In this document: in pieces, positions 1 through 7,639 of the stretch
Layout of the letters: every line of letters starts with the position of its first letter
Position numbering within the stretch: the stretch's first letter is position 1
NCBI GenBank assembly: GCA_016937075.1
Contig: JAFGWQ010000078.1
Location: 1-14,356, forward strand
DNA: 14,356 nt
Source: Campylobacterales bacterium
GTDB lineage: Bacteria > Campylobacterota > Campylobacteria > Campylobacterales > Sulfurovaceae
Direction: 5' to 3'
Notes under the pieces: generated by a model
What the model saw: only the letters and a program-made list of their open reading frames with translations
Told to the model about the DNA's origin: nothing
Database searches by the model: none
Position numbers and translations under genes: made by a program

Positions 1-1410
1 ATCCATCTTATGGCCGGGGCGTTACAAGATGGCAAAAATGTGATAATGCTCATGCCGGAAATTGCCCTTACACCTCAGATGTCTAAAAGGCTTAATAAAT
101 ATTTTGGCAACAGTGTGGCTATTTGGCATTCTAAGCTTACAAAAAAACAGAAAGAAAATATACTAAGCCGTATAGTTTCGGGAGAGATACGTATCATAGC
201 AGGGGCTAGGTCAGCTCTATTTGTGCCTCTTGAAAGTGTGGGACTCATAATAGTCGATGAAGAACACGACGACAGCTACAAATCAATGACCAGGCCTCGT
301 TATCATGCTAGAGATGTAGCTGTATTAATGGCTGAAAAGATTGGAGCAAAAGTGCTATTGGCTTCTGCAACTCCATCTGTGACATCATATTACAAATATC
401 CTCTCATACGGCTCAAGGAAGCATATATATCTACGGCCAAAAGCTATAAATTTATAAGCGGAGACAGTGTGACTAGCGAGTGTATAAAAGCACTCAAAGG
501 AACATTAAGCCAAAATGAACAAGCCATAGTTTTTTTGCCGACTCGCGGGAATTTCAAATATCTATATTGCTCATCATGCGGCGAGACACATAAATGTCCC
601 TTTTGCTCAGTGGGTATGGCCCTTCATCGCAACAATAAGCATTTGAGGTGTCATTATTGCGGTTATACGGAGCCAATAGCACAAAGTTGCAGCCAATGCG
701 GATATGCACCTCTAAGCAGTGAACGAATAGGCACAAAAGAAGCGGTCGAGATGATAAATGAAGAATTGCCGGATGCTAAAGTAGCTCAATTTGACAAAGA
801 TAGTATCACCACCCCAAAGAAGCTTGACTCTGCTTTATCTCAATTAGCCAATAAAGAGATAGATATATTGGTAGGCACGCAGATGCTTAGCAAAGGGCAT
901 GATTATCCCGATATCACCCTGAGTATAATCATGGGGCTTGATTATATGCTTGGCTTGGCTGATTATAGAGCCAAAGAGAGAGCTATCGGTTTGTTATTTC
1001 AAATAGCAGGCAGATGCGGAAGAACAAAAGATGCTATGGTGTATATACAAAGTTCACACAGTCATTTTTTTGAGCCATTTTTGAGTGATTATGAACTATT
1101 TCTAAAAGACGAATTGGAATTTAGACGCATAGCATCATATCCTCCATTTATATCGATGGCAAGAGTGCTTATAGCTCATGCCAAGCCGGATATAGCCGAG
1201 AAACAATTAAATGACACTCTGGAGAGATTAAAAAGCTTTAATGATATCGAGATTATAGGGCATGGTAAGGCCCCGGTTGAAAAGATAGCAAATCGTTATC
1301 GTTATCATATTCTGATTCGCTCCAAGAGTAAAAAAGCATTGCTAACTGCACTCCATTCAGTGGTAAAAAGAGGAATTGAGATAGATATGGATCCTGTGGA
1401 TTTTTCATAA
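1..1410 (+). CDS. priA: Primosomal protein N' (replication restart helicase PriA), 5' end outside the window
   Basis: PriA is a 3'-5' superfamily 2 DNA helicase that recognises abandoned forks and reloads the replisome. The frame is open from base 1, and the residues before the first ATG at 10 read IHL, which fits the stretch just after the Walker A motif (GSGKTEIY). The DNA-binding domain and Walker A therefore lie upstream. Numbering from that ATG, the DEEH box is at 83-86, SATPS at 119-123, eight zinc-binding cysteines at 187, 190, 196, 199, 214, 217, 227 and 230, the GTQMLSKGH motif at 289-297 and QIAGRCGR at 331-338. Family members are usually 600-730 residues, so roughly 150 or more are missing. 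That is a window-edge effect, not a broken gene. The frame ends in TAA at 1408-1410. Identification is certain; the ATG at 10 is internal. Confidence 0.97.
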   Translation: MHLMAGALQDGKNVIMLMPEIALTPQMSKRLNKYFGNSVAIWHSKLTKKQKENILSRIVSGEIRIIAGARSALFVPLESVGLIIVDEEHDDSYKSMTRPRYHARDVAVLMAEKIGAKVLLASATPSVTSYYKYPLIRLKEAYISTAKSYKFISGDSVTSECIKALKGTLSQNEQAIVFLPTRGNFKYLYCSSCGETHKCPFCSVGMALHRNNKHLRCHYCGYTEPIAQSCSQCGYAPLSSERIGTKEAVEMINEELPDAKVAQFDKDSITTPKKLDSALSQLANKEIDILVGTQMLSKGHDYPDITLSIIMGLDYMLGLADYRAKERAIGLLFQIAGRCGRTKDAMVYIQSSHSHFFEPFLSDYELFLKDELEFRRIASYPPFISMARVLIAHAKPDIAEKQLNDTLERLKSFNDIEIIGHGKAPVEKIANRYRYHILIRSKSKKALLTALHSVVKRGIEIDMDPVDFS

Positions 1411-1417
1411 TTTATAG

Positions 1418-1472
1418 TTTTTGGTTCACTGTTTTTTTGCCTTTTTTTTCTAAAAAGAAAAATAACCAAAAA
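1418..1472 (+). terminator. Possible AT-rich terminator hairpin after priA
   Basis: TTTTTGGTT (1418-1426) can pair with AACCAAAAA (1464-1472). Nested inside, TTTTTCT (1445-1451) pairs with AGAAAAA (1456-1462) around an AAAA loop. T-runs lie at 1432-1438 and 1442-1449. The stems are AT-rich and weak and there is no clean GC stem followed by a T-tract, so this is a plausible but not canonical end for the priA transcript. Confidence 0.35.
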
Positions 1473-1476
1473 AAGC

Positions 1477-1599
1477 GTCACCACTCATGAATCGTAACAC
1501 AAGATTTTTCTAAAGAAACTTTTTACTTTGTAAAACCGTTATTCACTAGTTTTGTGGCATATGCTCAAAATCTTGCTGCTTTTCGAGCGCTCGGGTGAC
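1477..1599. repeat. Palindrome-rich intergenic element with nested inverted repeats
   Basis: Outer arms are GTCACC (1477-1482) and GGTGAC (1594-1599). Inner arms are CAAGATTTT (1500-1508) and AAAATCTTG (1567-1575). Within lie a TTTTAC-TTT-GTAAAA hairpin (1521-1535) and the palindromes TCATGA (1485-1490), ACTAGT (1545-1550), GCATATGC (1557-1564) and CGAGCGCTCG (1584-1593). No convincing coding frame crosses it. The nested layout resembles a structured RNA or a small dispersed intergenic element, but only one copy is in this window, so the repeat label is an inference. With the terminator-like stems upstream and the ispG promoter downstream, it makes up the 271-bp gap between priA and ispG, the longest gene-free stretch here. 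Confidence 0.4.
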
Positions 1600-1637
1600 A
1601 TTGATTTATAGAATAGAAGATAGTATTATAGTTTATT

Positions 1638-1659
1638 GTGATAAAATCACTTATATAAT
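1638..1659 (+). promoter_or_regulatory. Promoter of ispG, with a small dyad next to the -10
   Basis: A perfect TATAAT at 1654-1659 lies 22 nt before the ispG ATG, and T-rich sequence lies upstream. This is the usual layout of a Campylobacterota sigma-70 promoter, which often lacks a -35 box. A 5-bp dyad GTGAT-AAA-ATCAC (1638-1650) ends 3 nt before the -10 box, where a regulator could act; it may be chance. The leader would be only about 15 nt. This promoter could also serve dnaB and comEC, which follow with almost no gap. Confidence 0.6.
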
Positions 1660-1681
1660 AATGAGCCAATGAAAGTACAAA

Positions 1682-2740
1682 ATGCAAGAAAGATACCCAA
1701 CCAAAAAAATATTTGTAGGCAACGTAGCAATAGGCGGAGATGCTCCGATATCTGTGCAGTCTATGACATTTAGCAACACCCATGATGTAGATGCTACCGT
1801 CGAACAGATAAATAGGCTACATTTTGCAGGGGCAGACATAGTGCGAGTGGCAGTACCTGCCATGGAAGATGCTTTGGCACTAAGAGAGATAAAAGCCAAG
1901 ACCTCATTGCCTATCATTGCGGACATTCACTTTAATTATCGTCTAGCCCTTGAAGCTGCCAAATGGGTGGACGGCGTTAGATTTAATCCAGGCAATATAG
2001 GCGAAAAAAGCCGCATAGTAGAGATAGTAAAAGCATGTAAAGAGAGAAATTTGCCTATACGTATAGGCGTAAATGCAGGTTCGCTTGAATCCGAATTCGA
2101 AGATAGATACGGCGCCACTGCCGAGGGCATGGTGGCAAGTGCTGAATATAATATCAAGTTCCTAGAAGATTTGGATTTCACTGATATCAAAATATCACTC
2201 AAAGCCAGCGATGTACAAAGAACAGTAGATGCCTATAGGATGCTAAGGCCAAAAAATCATTATCCATTTCATTTAGGCGTTACAGAAGCCGGCACGCTGT
2301 TCCATGCAACTATCAAATCTTCAATCGGGTTAGGAGCATTGCTGCTTGACGGCATAGGTGACACAATGAGAGTATCTATAACCGGAGAGCTTGAAGAAGA
2401 GATAAGAGTAGCTAAAGCGATACTAAAAGATAGCGGCAGAGCAAAAGGCGGGCTTAATATAATATCTTGCCCTACTTGCGGGCGAATAGAAGCCGACTTG
2501 GTAAGCGCAGTATCGGAAGTAGAGCGTCGCACGGCGCATATCACTGCTCCTCTTGATGTATCAGTCATGGGTTGTGTGGTAAATGCCATAGGAGAAGCCA
2601 AACATGCTGATGTGGCTATAGCATATGGCAAAGGGAGCGGACTTATAATGGTAAAAGGCGAAGTGGTAGCTAAGCTGCCAGAAGACGAACTAGTAGATAG
2701 ATTTATACTAGAAGTAGAAAATATGGCGAAAGGCGAATAA
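1682..2740 (+). CDS. ispG: 4-hydroxy-3-methylbut-2-enyl diphosphate synthase (IspG/GcpE)
   Basis: IspG is a cytosolic [4Fe-4S] enzyme of the non-mevalonate (MEP) pathway. It converts the cyclic diphosphate MEcPP to HMBPP, the precursor of isoprenoids such as quinones and undecaprenyl phosphate. The 352-residue protein has the short bacterial form: an N-terminal TIM-barrel that opens with YPTKKIFVGNVAIGG and VQSMT, and a C-terminal cluster domain. Cluster ligands are Cys263 and Cys266 (CPTCGR), Cys298 (GCVVN) and Glu305 (GEAKHAD). The ATG at 1682 matches the expected N terminus and follows the TATAAT at 1654-1659; the ribosome site is weak (GAAAG). dnaB starts 2 nt after the TAA, so the two are probably co-transcribed although their jobs are unrelated. 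Confidence 0.97.
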   Translation: MQERYPTKKIFVGNVAIGGDAPISVQSMTFSNTHDVDATVEQINRLHFAGADIVRVAVPAMEDALALREIKAKTSLPIIADIHFNYRLALEAAKWVDGVRFNPGNIGEKSRIVEIVKACKERNLPIRIGVNAGSLESEFEDRYGATAEGMVASAEYNIKFLEDLDFTDIKISLKASDVQRTVDAYRMLRPKNHYPFHLGVTEAGTLFHATIKSSIGLGALLLDGIGDTMRVSITGELEEEIRVAKAILKDSGRAKGGLNIISCPTCGRIEADLVSAVSEVERRTAHITAPLDVSVMGCVVNAIGEAKHADVAIAYGKGSGLIMVKGEVVAKLPEDELVDRFILEVENMAKGE

Positions 2741-2742
2741 GT

Positions 2743-4167
2743 ATGGAAAATATGTACAATTTGAATATAGAAAGAGCCGTACTTTCTGCTGTAATTTTTG
2801 ATCCTCAAATTTATGAAGAGGTAGCTAGCAGCTTAAAAGCAAAAGATTTTTATTTGCCGTTTCATCAGTATCTATTTACTGCAATGGAAGAGTTGTCAAG
2901 AGAAGAAAAGCCGATATCTGAAGAGTTTTTGATCTCCAAGCTTCAATCTATGGGCAAATTTGATGAAGGGCTCATGATAGATATATTATCGGCCAATCCT
3001 ATCACAGATACTAAAGCATATACAGAAGAGATAAAATCGAAGTCTATCAAAAGGGCTATAGTAACACTTGCAACAGAGATAAAAAAAGTAACTATTGAAG
3101 ACGATCTGCCAAGTGATGAGGTGATGAATCTTGTTGAAAAAAAACTCTATGAGATCACTCAAGAGAGCACCGCACAAGACTTTAGAGATGCCAAAGCTAT
3201 TACCATAGCAGCAATTGCCGAGATAGAACGCCTTAAAGCAATGGGCAATTCTAAACTTATAGGTGTCGATACAGGCTTTCGCAATTTAAATGATAAAACA
3301 AGCGGGTTTGGCAAAGGGGACTTAGTCATAGTAGCAGCACGTCCTGCAATGGGAAAAACAGCGCTTGTGCTCAATATGGCGTTAAAAGCTATCGAGAGAA
3401 ATGAAGGTGTTGCATTTTTTTCGCTCGAGATGCCGGCAGAACAATTGATGCTTCGTATGATCTCAGCCAAGACTTCCATACCATTGCAAGCATTAAGGGT
3501 AGGGGATCTAAGAGATGATGAATGGGAGAGAGTCTCTTCTGCTACTCATGAGTTGTCACAAAAAAAACTTTTTGTTGACGATGGAGGGTATGCTACTATT
3601 CATCATGTCAGAAGCAAACTTCGCAAAGTAAAGTCTCAGCACCCTGAAATAAGTATAGCTTTTATCGATTACCTTCAGCTAATGGTAGGAGACGGCAAAA
3701 GAAGCGGAGACAATCGCCAACAAGAGATTTCAGAAATATCAAGAGGTCTTAAACAGCTAGCCAGAGAGCTGCAAATGCCTATTATAGCTCTTTCGCAGCT
3801 CAATAGAGGTTTAGAGAGCAGAGAAAATAAACGGCCAATGTTAAGTGACCTGCGTGAATCAGGTGCTATAGAACAAGATGCTGATATCATCCTCTTTGTT
3901 TACCGTGATGATGTTTACCGCGAAGCAAAAGAAAAAGAAAAAGAGATGAAAGCAAAAGCTGAAGGCAAAGACTATAAAAGCGAATATATACGCAAAGTAG
4001 AAGAAGAGACCGAGCTTATTATTGGAAAGCAGAGAAATGGGCCAACCGGTACCGTTAATTTGTTGTTCCAAAAAAACTTTACCCGTTTTGTGGACGGCTC
4101 GTTTGGGGCTAAGCATGAGATTGTTTTTGAGATGAAAGAAACTACTATAAATATGCCCCCAATTTGA
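2743..4167 (+). CDS. dnaB: Replicative DNA helicase DnaB
   Basis: DnaB is the hexameric 5'-3' helicase that unwinds the fork and organises primase and polymerase. In the 474-residue protein the N-terminal collar domain covers about 1-110 and the RecA-like motor begins near 170. Walker A is ARPAMGKT (199-206, Lys205), the catalytic Glu is in SLEM (Glu229), Walker B is FIDYLQL (Asp309), the H4 motif is QLNR (352-355), and the arginine-finger region is KQRNGPTG (429-436, Arg431). There is no intein. Between VYRDDVY and ELIIGKQ lies a highly charged Lys/Glu-rich insertion (about 393-422), some 20 residues longer than the E. coli linker. From memory, Helicobacter DnaB is also extended here. The gene starts 2 nt after ispG and ends 3 nt before comEC. 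Confidence 0.97.
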   Translation: MENMYNLNIERAVLSAVIFDPQIYEEVASSLKAKDFYLPFHQYLFTAMEELSREEKPISEEFLISKLQSMGKFDEGLMIDILSANPITDTKAYTEEIKSKSIKRAIVTLATEIKKVTIEDDLPSDEVMNLVEKKLYEITQESTAQDFRDAKAITIAAIAEIERLKAMGNSKLIGVDTGFRNLNDKTSGFGKGDLVIVAARPAMGKTALVLNMALKAIERNEGVAFFSLEMPAEQLMLRMISAKTSIPLQALRVGDLRDDEWERVSSATHELSQKKLFVDDGGYATIHHVRSKLRKVKSQHPEISIAFIDYLQLMVGDGKRSGDNRQQEISEISRGLKQLARELQMPIIALSQLNRGLESRENKRPMLSDLRESGAIEQDADIILFVYRDDVYREAKEKEKEMKAKAEGKDYKSEYIRKVEEETELIIGKQRNGPTGTVNLLFQKNFTRFVDGSFGAKHEIVFEMKETTINMPPI

Positions 4168-4170
4168 TAG

Positions 4171-5442
4171 ATGAAATTAACTAAGCCACAAATTTTTCCG
4201 ACCCTAAAATCTTTTTGGCTGACTATGGGCATTCTTGCAGTTATATTGATCGCTCGTCTATTTTATCTTTATATTGGATACAAAGAATTCATCACAAAAC
4301 CATTTTATTTTACATACGGCAATGTGCTTAGCATGGAGGTAAAGCCGAATGCATCTTATCCTCATACTCTTTTGAAGATACAAAGTGATGATGGCTTGGA
4401 ATTTTATCTCAAAAGTTACAAAAAGTTAGCCGATGATGTCAAAAAAGTCCGTGTGCAAATCTTTCCGGATGAGAAGATAAGCTTCCTAAGATATATCAGT
4501 ATTTTTTTTGTGAGTGGTAAAGTTAAGGAAATTATTGCAAAAGAGCAAACATTTAGAGACGAGATAGTCTCCGGCATCAGGAACCAACATCAAAATGATA
4601 ATATTAAAAGCTTGTACCCTGCAATGTTTTTTAATACTACTGTAGATAAAGAACTTAGAGATACTGTTATCGTTCTTGGTATAAGTCATCTTATAGCTTT
4701 GAGCGGATTTAATTTAAGTATATTATGGGGCGTAATCTACGGGGTTTTGTGGCTTCTTTATAGACCATTGCAACAACGTTATTTTCCGTATAGATATGCA
4801 CTGTTTGATCTAGGATTAGTAGCTATAGTCTTTTTGGGAATATATGTATATATGACAGATTTTTCACCATCACTTATCAGAGCATATCTTATGGTAGTGA
4901 TGGGATGGGGGATTTTATTAGCAGGCTTAGAGTTGGTTAGTTTTTCATTTTTAGCCCTTGTTGGTGCGTTGCTTTTGGTAGCATTTCCGTCTTTGATACT
5001 TTCTCTTAGTTTCTGGTTTTCAATAGGAGGTGTTTTTTACATATTTTTGATACTTCATTATAATAAAGAGACGAATAAACATCTAGTAGCTTGGCTTTTT
5101 ATACCGCTTGGTGTTTTTGCGCTTATGCAGCCTATAGTACATGGGTTTTTTGGCGCAACGTCAGTTTATCAGCTATTGTCAATTCCGCTTGAATTTTTAT
5201 ATATTATATTTTATCCTGCTACAATGGCACTTCATCTTTTTGGATTTGGAGGAATATTGGATAATGCATTGTTGGCGTTATTTGCATTTCCGCCGCAAGA
5301 GACAATAGAGAGTTTGCTGCCCTGGTGGGCACTTGGCGGATATATAGCACTTAGTCTAGGTGCAATAAAATATAAATATCTATTTTGGGCCCTATGTGTA
5401 ATAGCATTAGGATATAGTATTTATCTCTTCACTTTTGTTTAA
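4171..5442 (+). CDS. comEC: ComEC/Rec2-family competence membrane protein, short form
   Basis: ComEC forms the inner-membrane channel that passes single-stranded DNA into the cytoplasm during natural transformation. The 423-residue protein has an N-terminal membrane segment (about 15-36), a soluble OB-like part (about 45-125) and a polytopic Competence domain. The signature ISHLIALSGFNLSIL lies at 171-185, PSLIRAYLMV at 233-242 and LSFWFSIGGV at 279-288. It ends after the last membrane segments. The C-terminal metallo-beta-lactamase domain of longer ComEC proteins (about 750 residues) is absent, as in the short ComEC of Helicobacter and Campylobacter. The ATG at 4171 is 3 nt after the dnaB stop, with no clear ribosome site, so translational coupling is likely. 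The last 36 bp overlap the yihY coding end on the other strand. Confidence 0.9.
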   Translation: MKLTKPQIFPTLKSFWLTMGILAVILIARLFYLYIGYKEFITKPFYFTYGNVLSMEVKPNASYPHTLLKIQSDDGLEFYLKSYKKLADDVKKVRVQIFPDEKISFLRYISIFFVSGKVKEIIAKEQTFRDEIVSGIRNQHQNDNIKSLYPAMFFNTTVDKELRDTVIVLGISHLIALSGFNLSILWGVIYGVLWLLYRPLQQRYFPYRYALFDLGLVAIVFLGIYVYMTDFSPSLIRAYLMVVMGWGILLAGLELVSFSFLALVGALLLVAFPSLILSLSFWFSIGGVFYIFLILHYNKETNKHLVAWLFIPLGVFALMQPIVHGFFGATSVYQLLSIPLEFLYIIFYPATMALHLFGFGGILDNALLALFAFPPQETIESLLPWWALGGYIALSLGAIKYKYLFWALCVIALGYSIYLFTFV

Positions 5443-6222
5443 AAGATAACAAAATCTAGCACCATGCAAAAAGATTGCCCATGAGAGATAGATCCACAAA
5501 AAGAAAAACAGCAATATACTTACACTCCCGTATATAGTGCTATATGCTTGGTTTCTAGAAATATATATGAGAAATAAGCTTTTTGATATATACCAGATGG
5601 AGGATGCAATAAATGAACTGGTTAATGATGCCCAAGGTTTTACATGGCGATTCGGAGATATTTTGTAAGCGGTAAAAAACATGCCCCATGTAATGATAAA
5701 AGGCAGTATATTAACGATTATTGCATGAAGTTTTAGCACATCTTCTAAATAAAAAGATAGATAAAATGAACCGCCAATACCGATAGGAATTAAAATAATA
5801 AATAAAATATAAACTTTAAATGCTTTATATAAACCTCTTTTTTTTGTCTCAAAAATATCATTTATGATATAGTCATAAGTTTTAAAAAACAAAATAACAG
5901 CAAATACTACATAAATAAAACCTATTATTCCAAGCTCTCCGGCGTTATGCAAAAAAGACTCTAAATGTTGCAATATAATTTGTGAATTTGCCGGTATTAA
6001 AACAGAGAACAAAAATATCTTCAATTGTTCAAAAAACATATCAAAGATCGGCAATATGGTGAAGATGGATATAAATACCACCATCAAAGGTATAATAGCA
6101 AAAATTGTATCCCAGCTTAGACTAGAAGCATAATATCCTATTCTTCCATCGAATAGCCTATAAAAAAAATCACGAACAAAAACATAATAGTTTTTGAGCA
6201 GTTTTTTAAAATCTTCCTCCAA
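5407..6222 (-). CDS. YihY/BrkB family inner-membrane protein (TTG start)
   Basis: This is an integral membrane protein of the YihY/BrkB family, once misnamed ribonuclease BN. Its biochemical function is not established. The 271 residues contain about six hydrophobic segments (roughly 38-60, 95-115, 135-158, 165-187, 196-220, 228-258). The family signature YGSVSILLFFFLWIYL begins at 231 and leads to HGARF near 253. The start is TTG at 6222-6220: the next in-frame Met is residue 47, inside the first membrane segment, and an AAGGG ribosome site (6234-6230) sits 7 nt before the TTG. The gene begins 16 nt after the glcD stop, so it is the last gene of a three-gene minus-strand operon. In C. jejuni the corresponding gene is labelled rbn and lies between comEC-like and glcD-like genes, as here. 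Confidence 0.88.
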   Translation of the reverse strand: MEEDFKKLLKNYYVFVRDFFYRLFDGRIGYYASSLSWDTIFAIIPLMVVFISIFTILPIFDMFFEQLKIFLFSVLIPANSQIILQHLESFLHNAGELGIIGFIYVVFAVILFFKTYDYIINDIFETKKRGLYKAFKVYILFIILIPIGIGGSFYLSFYLEDVLKLHAIIVNILPFIITWGMFFTAYKISPNRHVKPWASLTSSFIASSIWYISKSLFLIYISRNQAYSTIYGSVSILLFFFLWIYLSWAIFLHGARFCYLLNKSEEINTIS

Positions 6223-6229
6223 AATTCAT

Positions 6230-6234
6230 CCCTT
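6230..6234 (-). promoter_or_regulatory. Ribosome binding site that fixes the TTG start of the yihY-type gene
   Basis: AAGGG read on the minus strand, 7 nt before TTG at 6222-6220. An ATG at 6229-6227 directly abuts this site but is out of frame and stops after seven codons, so the TTG is the better start. Confidence 0.6.
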
Positions 6235-6238
6235 GAGA

Positions 6239-7639
6239 TTAATTATTTGTAGTGGCGGAAAGCCCCATTTTACCAGGATTAAGTATATTATTTGGGTCGA
6301 ATGCCTTTTTGATAGATTCAAATAGCGCAAGTTCAGCTTCATTAAAAGCGATATTCATAAATGGAGCTTTACTCATGCCAATACCATGTTCGCCGCTTAA
6401 AGTCCCGCCCATTTGGACAACGGTTTCGAATATCTCTTCTATAGCATGATGTCCAAGCTCGAGTTGCTTTGCATCATTTCCGTCAACCATGACATTTACA
6501 TGTATATTGCCATCTCCGGAGTGTCCAAAACACGGTACTTTAAAACCATATTTATCCCCAATGGCATATATTGCTTTTAGTGCATCTGGAAGTTTGCTTC
6601 TAGGAACAGAAATATCTTCGTTTAGTTTTTTGGAACCATAAATAGTAATCGATTGTGATGCATTTCGTCTGGCAAACCAAAGCTTATCTCTCTCTTTGGC
6701 ATCATGTGCTATTTGAAAATCACTAGCTCCATTTTCTCTAAAAGAGCGTTCAAGTGTTTGGAGTTGGAATTCAACCTCTTCCATTACATTTCCATCCACA
6801 TCGCCTATAAGTAATGCGCCGGCATTTGACGGCAATTCTACTTTTAATTTTTCTTTTAGAGCTTGGACCACTAGGCTATCCAAAAATTCCATTGCTACAG
6901 GATTGGCTCCGGCTGCAAGCGATTTGAAAACAGCATTCATGGCGTCTTCTACTGTAGGAAAGACACCCATATATGCTTTTGTGAATCTTGGTTTTGGCAA
7001 TAATTTAAGAGTGATTTCTGTGATGATAGCCAGTGTCCCCTCGCTTGCTATTAATATACCGGCCACATTGTATCCTGCGACATCTTTGATTGTTCTTTTG
7101 CCAGCACGGACAATGTCTCCATTTGGTAGTACAGCTCTTAGGGCCATAACATAATCTTTTGTGATACCGTATTTTGCAGCTCTCATGCCGCCTGCATTTT
7201 CACTTACATTTCCGCCAAGAGTAGAATACTCTTCGCTTGCCGGATCCGGTGGATAAAAAAGTCCTACTTCCTCCGCGGCTCTTTGTAATTCTTTATTGAT
7301 AACTCCAGGCTGTACTACGGCTACTAGATTTTGCATGTCAATCTCAAGGATTTTATTCATGTGTTTTTCCATAGCAAGCACGATGCCGCCACTTGCAGGT
7401 AATGCCCCTCCGGTAAATCCGCTTCCGGCACCTCTAGGCGTGATTACTATACCATGTTCGTTACAATATCGAAGAATTTGGCTTACGTCATTTTCATTTC
7501 TTGGGAAAACGACAGCATCAGGCTCGTATCTAGTACGAGTTGCATCATAGCTATATGCAATTAAATGAGCTTTGTCGCTATATACATTTTCTAAACCTAC
7601 GATATTTTCAAAAGCTTGTATATGAGTTTTGCTGATCAC
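6239..7639 (-). CDS. glcD: FAD-linked 2-hydroxyacid dehydrogenase (glycolate oxidase GlcD / D-lactate dehydrogenase type)
   Basis: This flavoprotein oxidises a D-2-hydroxyacid such as D-lactate or glycolate and passes electrons towards the respiratory chain. The 466 residues comprise an N-terminal FAD-binding PCMH domain (about 35-215), with PRGAGSGFTGG at 68-78 and PPDPASEEYSTLGGNVSENAGG at 130-151 cradling FAD, and an FAD-oxidase C-terminal domain (about 215-458). The latter carries the substrate/metal motif HSGDGNIH (373-380), GEHGIG (416-421) and the terminal ILNPGK (452-457). The start is GTG (7639-7637), overlapping the TGA of the upstream gene as GTGA, with GGAG (7651-7648) 8 nt ahead. 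Partner subunits GlcE and GlcF are absent from this window, so it may act alone or with a distant Fe-S partner. The exact substrate cannot be read from sequence. Confidence 0.92.
   Translation of the reverse strand: MISKTHIQAFENIVGLENVYSDKAHLIAYSYDATRTRYEPDAVVFPRNENDVSQILRYCNEHGIVITPRGAGSGFTGGALPASGGIVLAMEKHMNKILEIDMQNLVAVVQPGVINKELQRAAEEVGLFYPPDPASEEYSTLGGNVSENAGGMRAAKYGITKDYVMALRAVLPNGDIVRAGKRTIKDVAGYNVAGILIASEGTLAIITEITLKLLPKPRFTKAYMGVFPTVEDAMNAVFKSLAAGANPVAMEFLDSLVVQALKEKLKVELPSNAGALLIGDVDGNVMEEVEFQLQTLERSFRENGASDFQIAHDAKERDKLWFARRNASQSITIYGSKKLNEDISVPRSKLPDALKAIYAIGDKYGFKVPCFGHSGDGNIHVNVMVDGNDAKQLELGHHAIEEIFETVVQMGGTLSGEHGIGMSKAPFMNIAFNEAELALFESIKKAFDPNNILNPGKMGLSATTNN

Noticed and set aside
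1477..1599. A riboswitch in the ispG leader
   Set aside because: The structured stretch lies upstream of the best promoter (TATAAT at 1654-1659), so it would not be part of that transcript, and it matches no riboswitch family I know.
2269..2808. 179-codon open frame antisense to ispG
   Set aside because: Low-complexity Ser/Pro/Leu-rich translation that mirrors the codon pattern of ispG. No recognisable domain; ispG explains the stretch.
3859..4116. Open frame antisense to the end of dnaB, rich in Phe
   Set aside because: The Phe-rich run is the complement of the Lys/Glu-rich DnaB insertion.
4171..5442. comEC as a truncated pseudogene
   Set aside because: The length and missing C-terminal domain match the normal short ComEC of this phylum, and the frame is intact with a proper stop.
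6206..6229. Seven-codon mini-frame (ATG at 6229-6227) over the yihY start
   Set aside because: The ribosome site directly touches this ATG, and the frame overlaps the in-frame TTG start, which has proper spacing.
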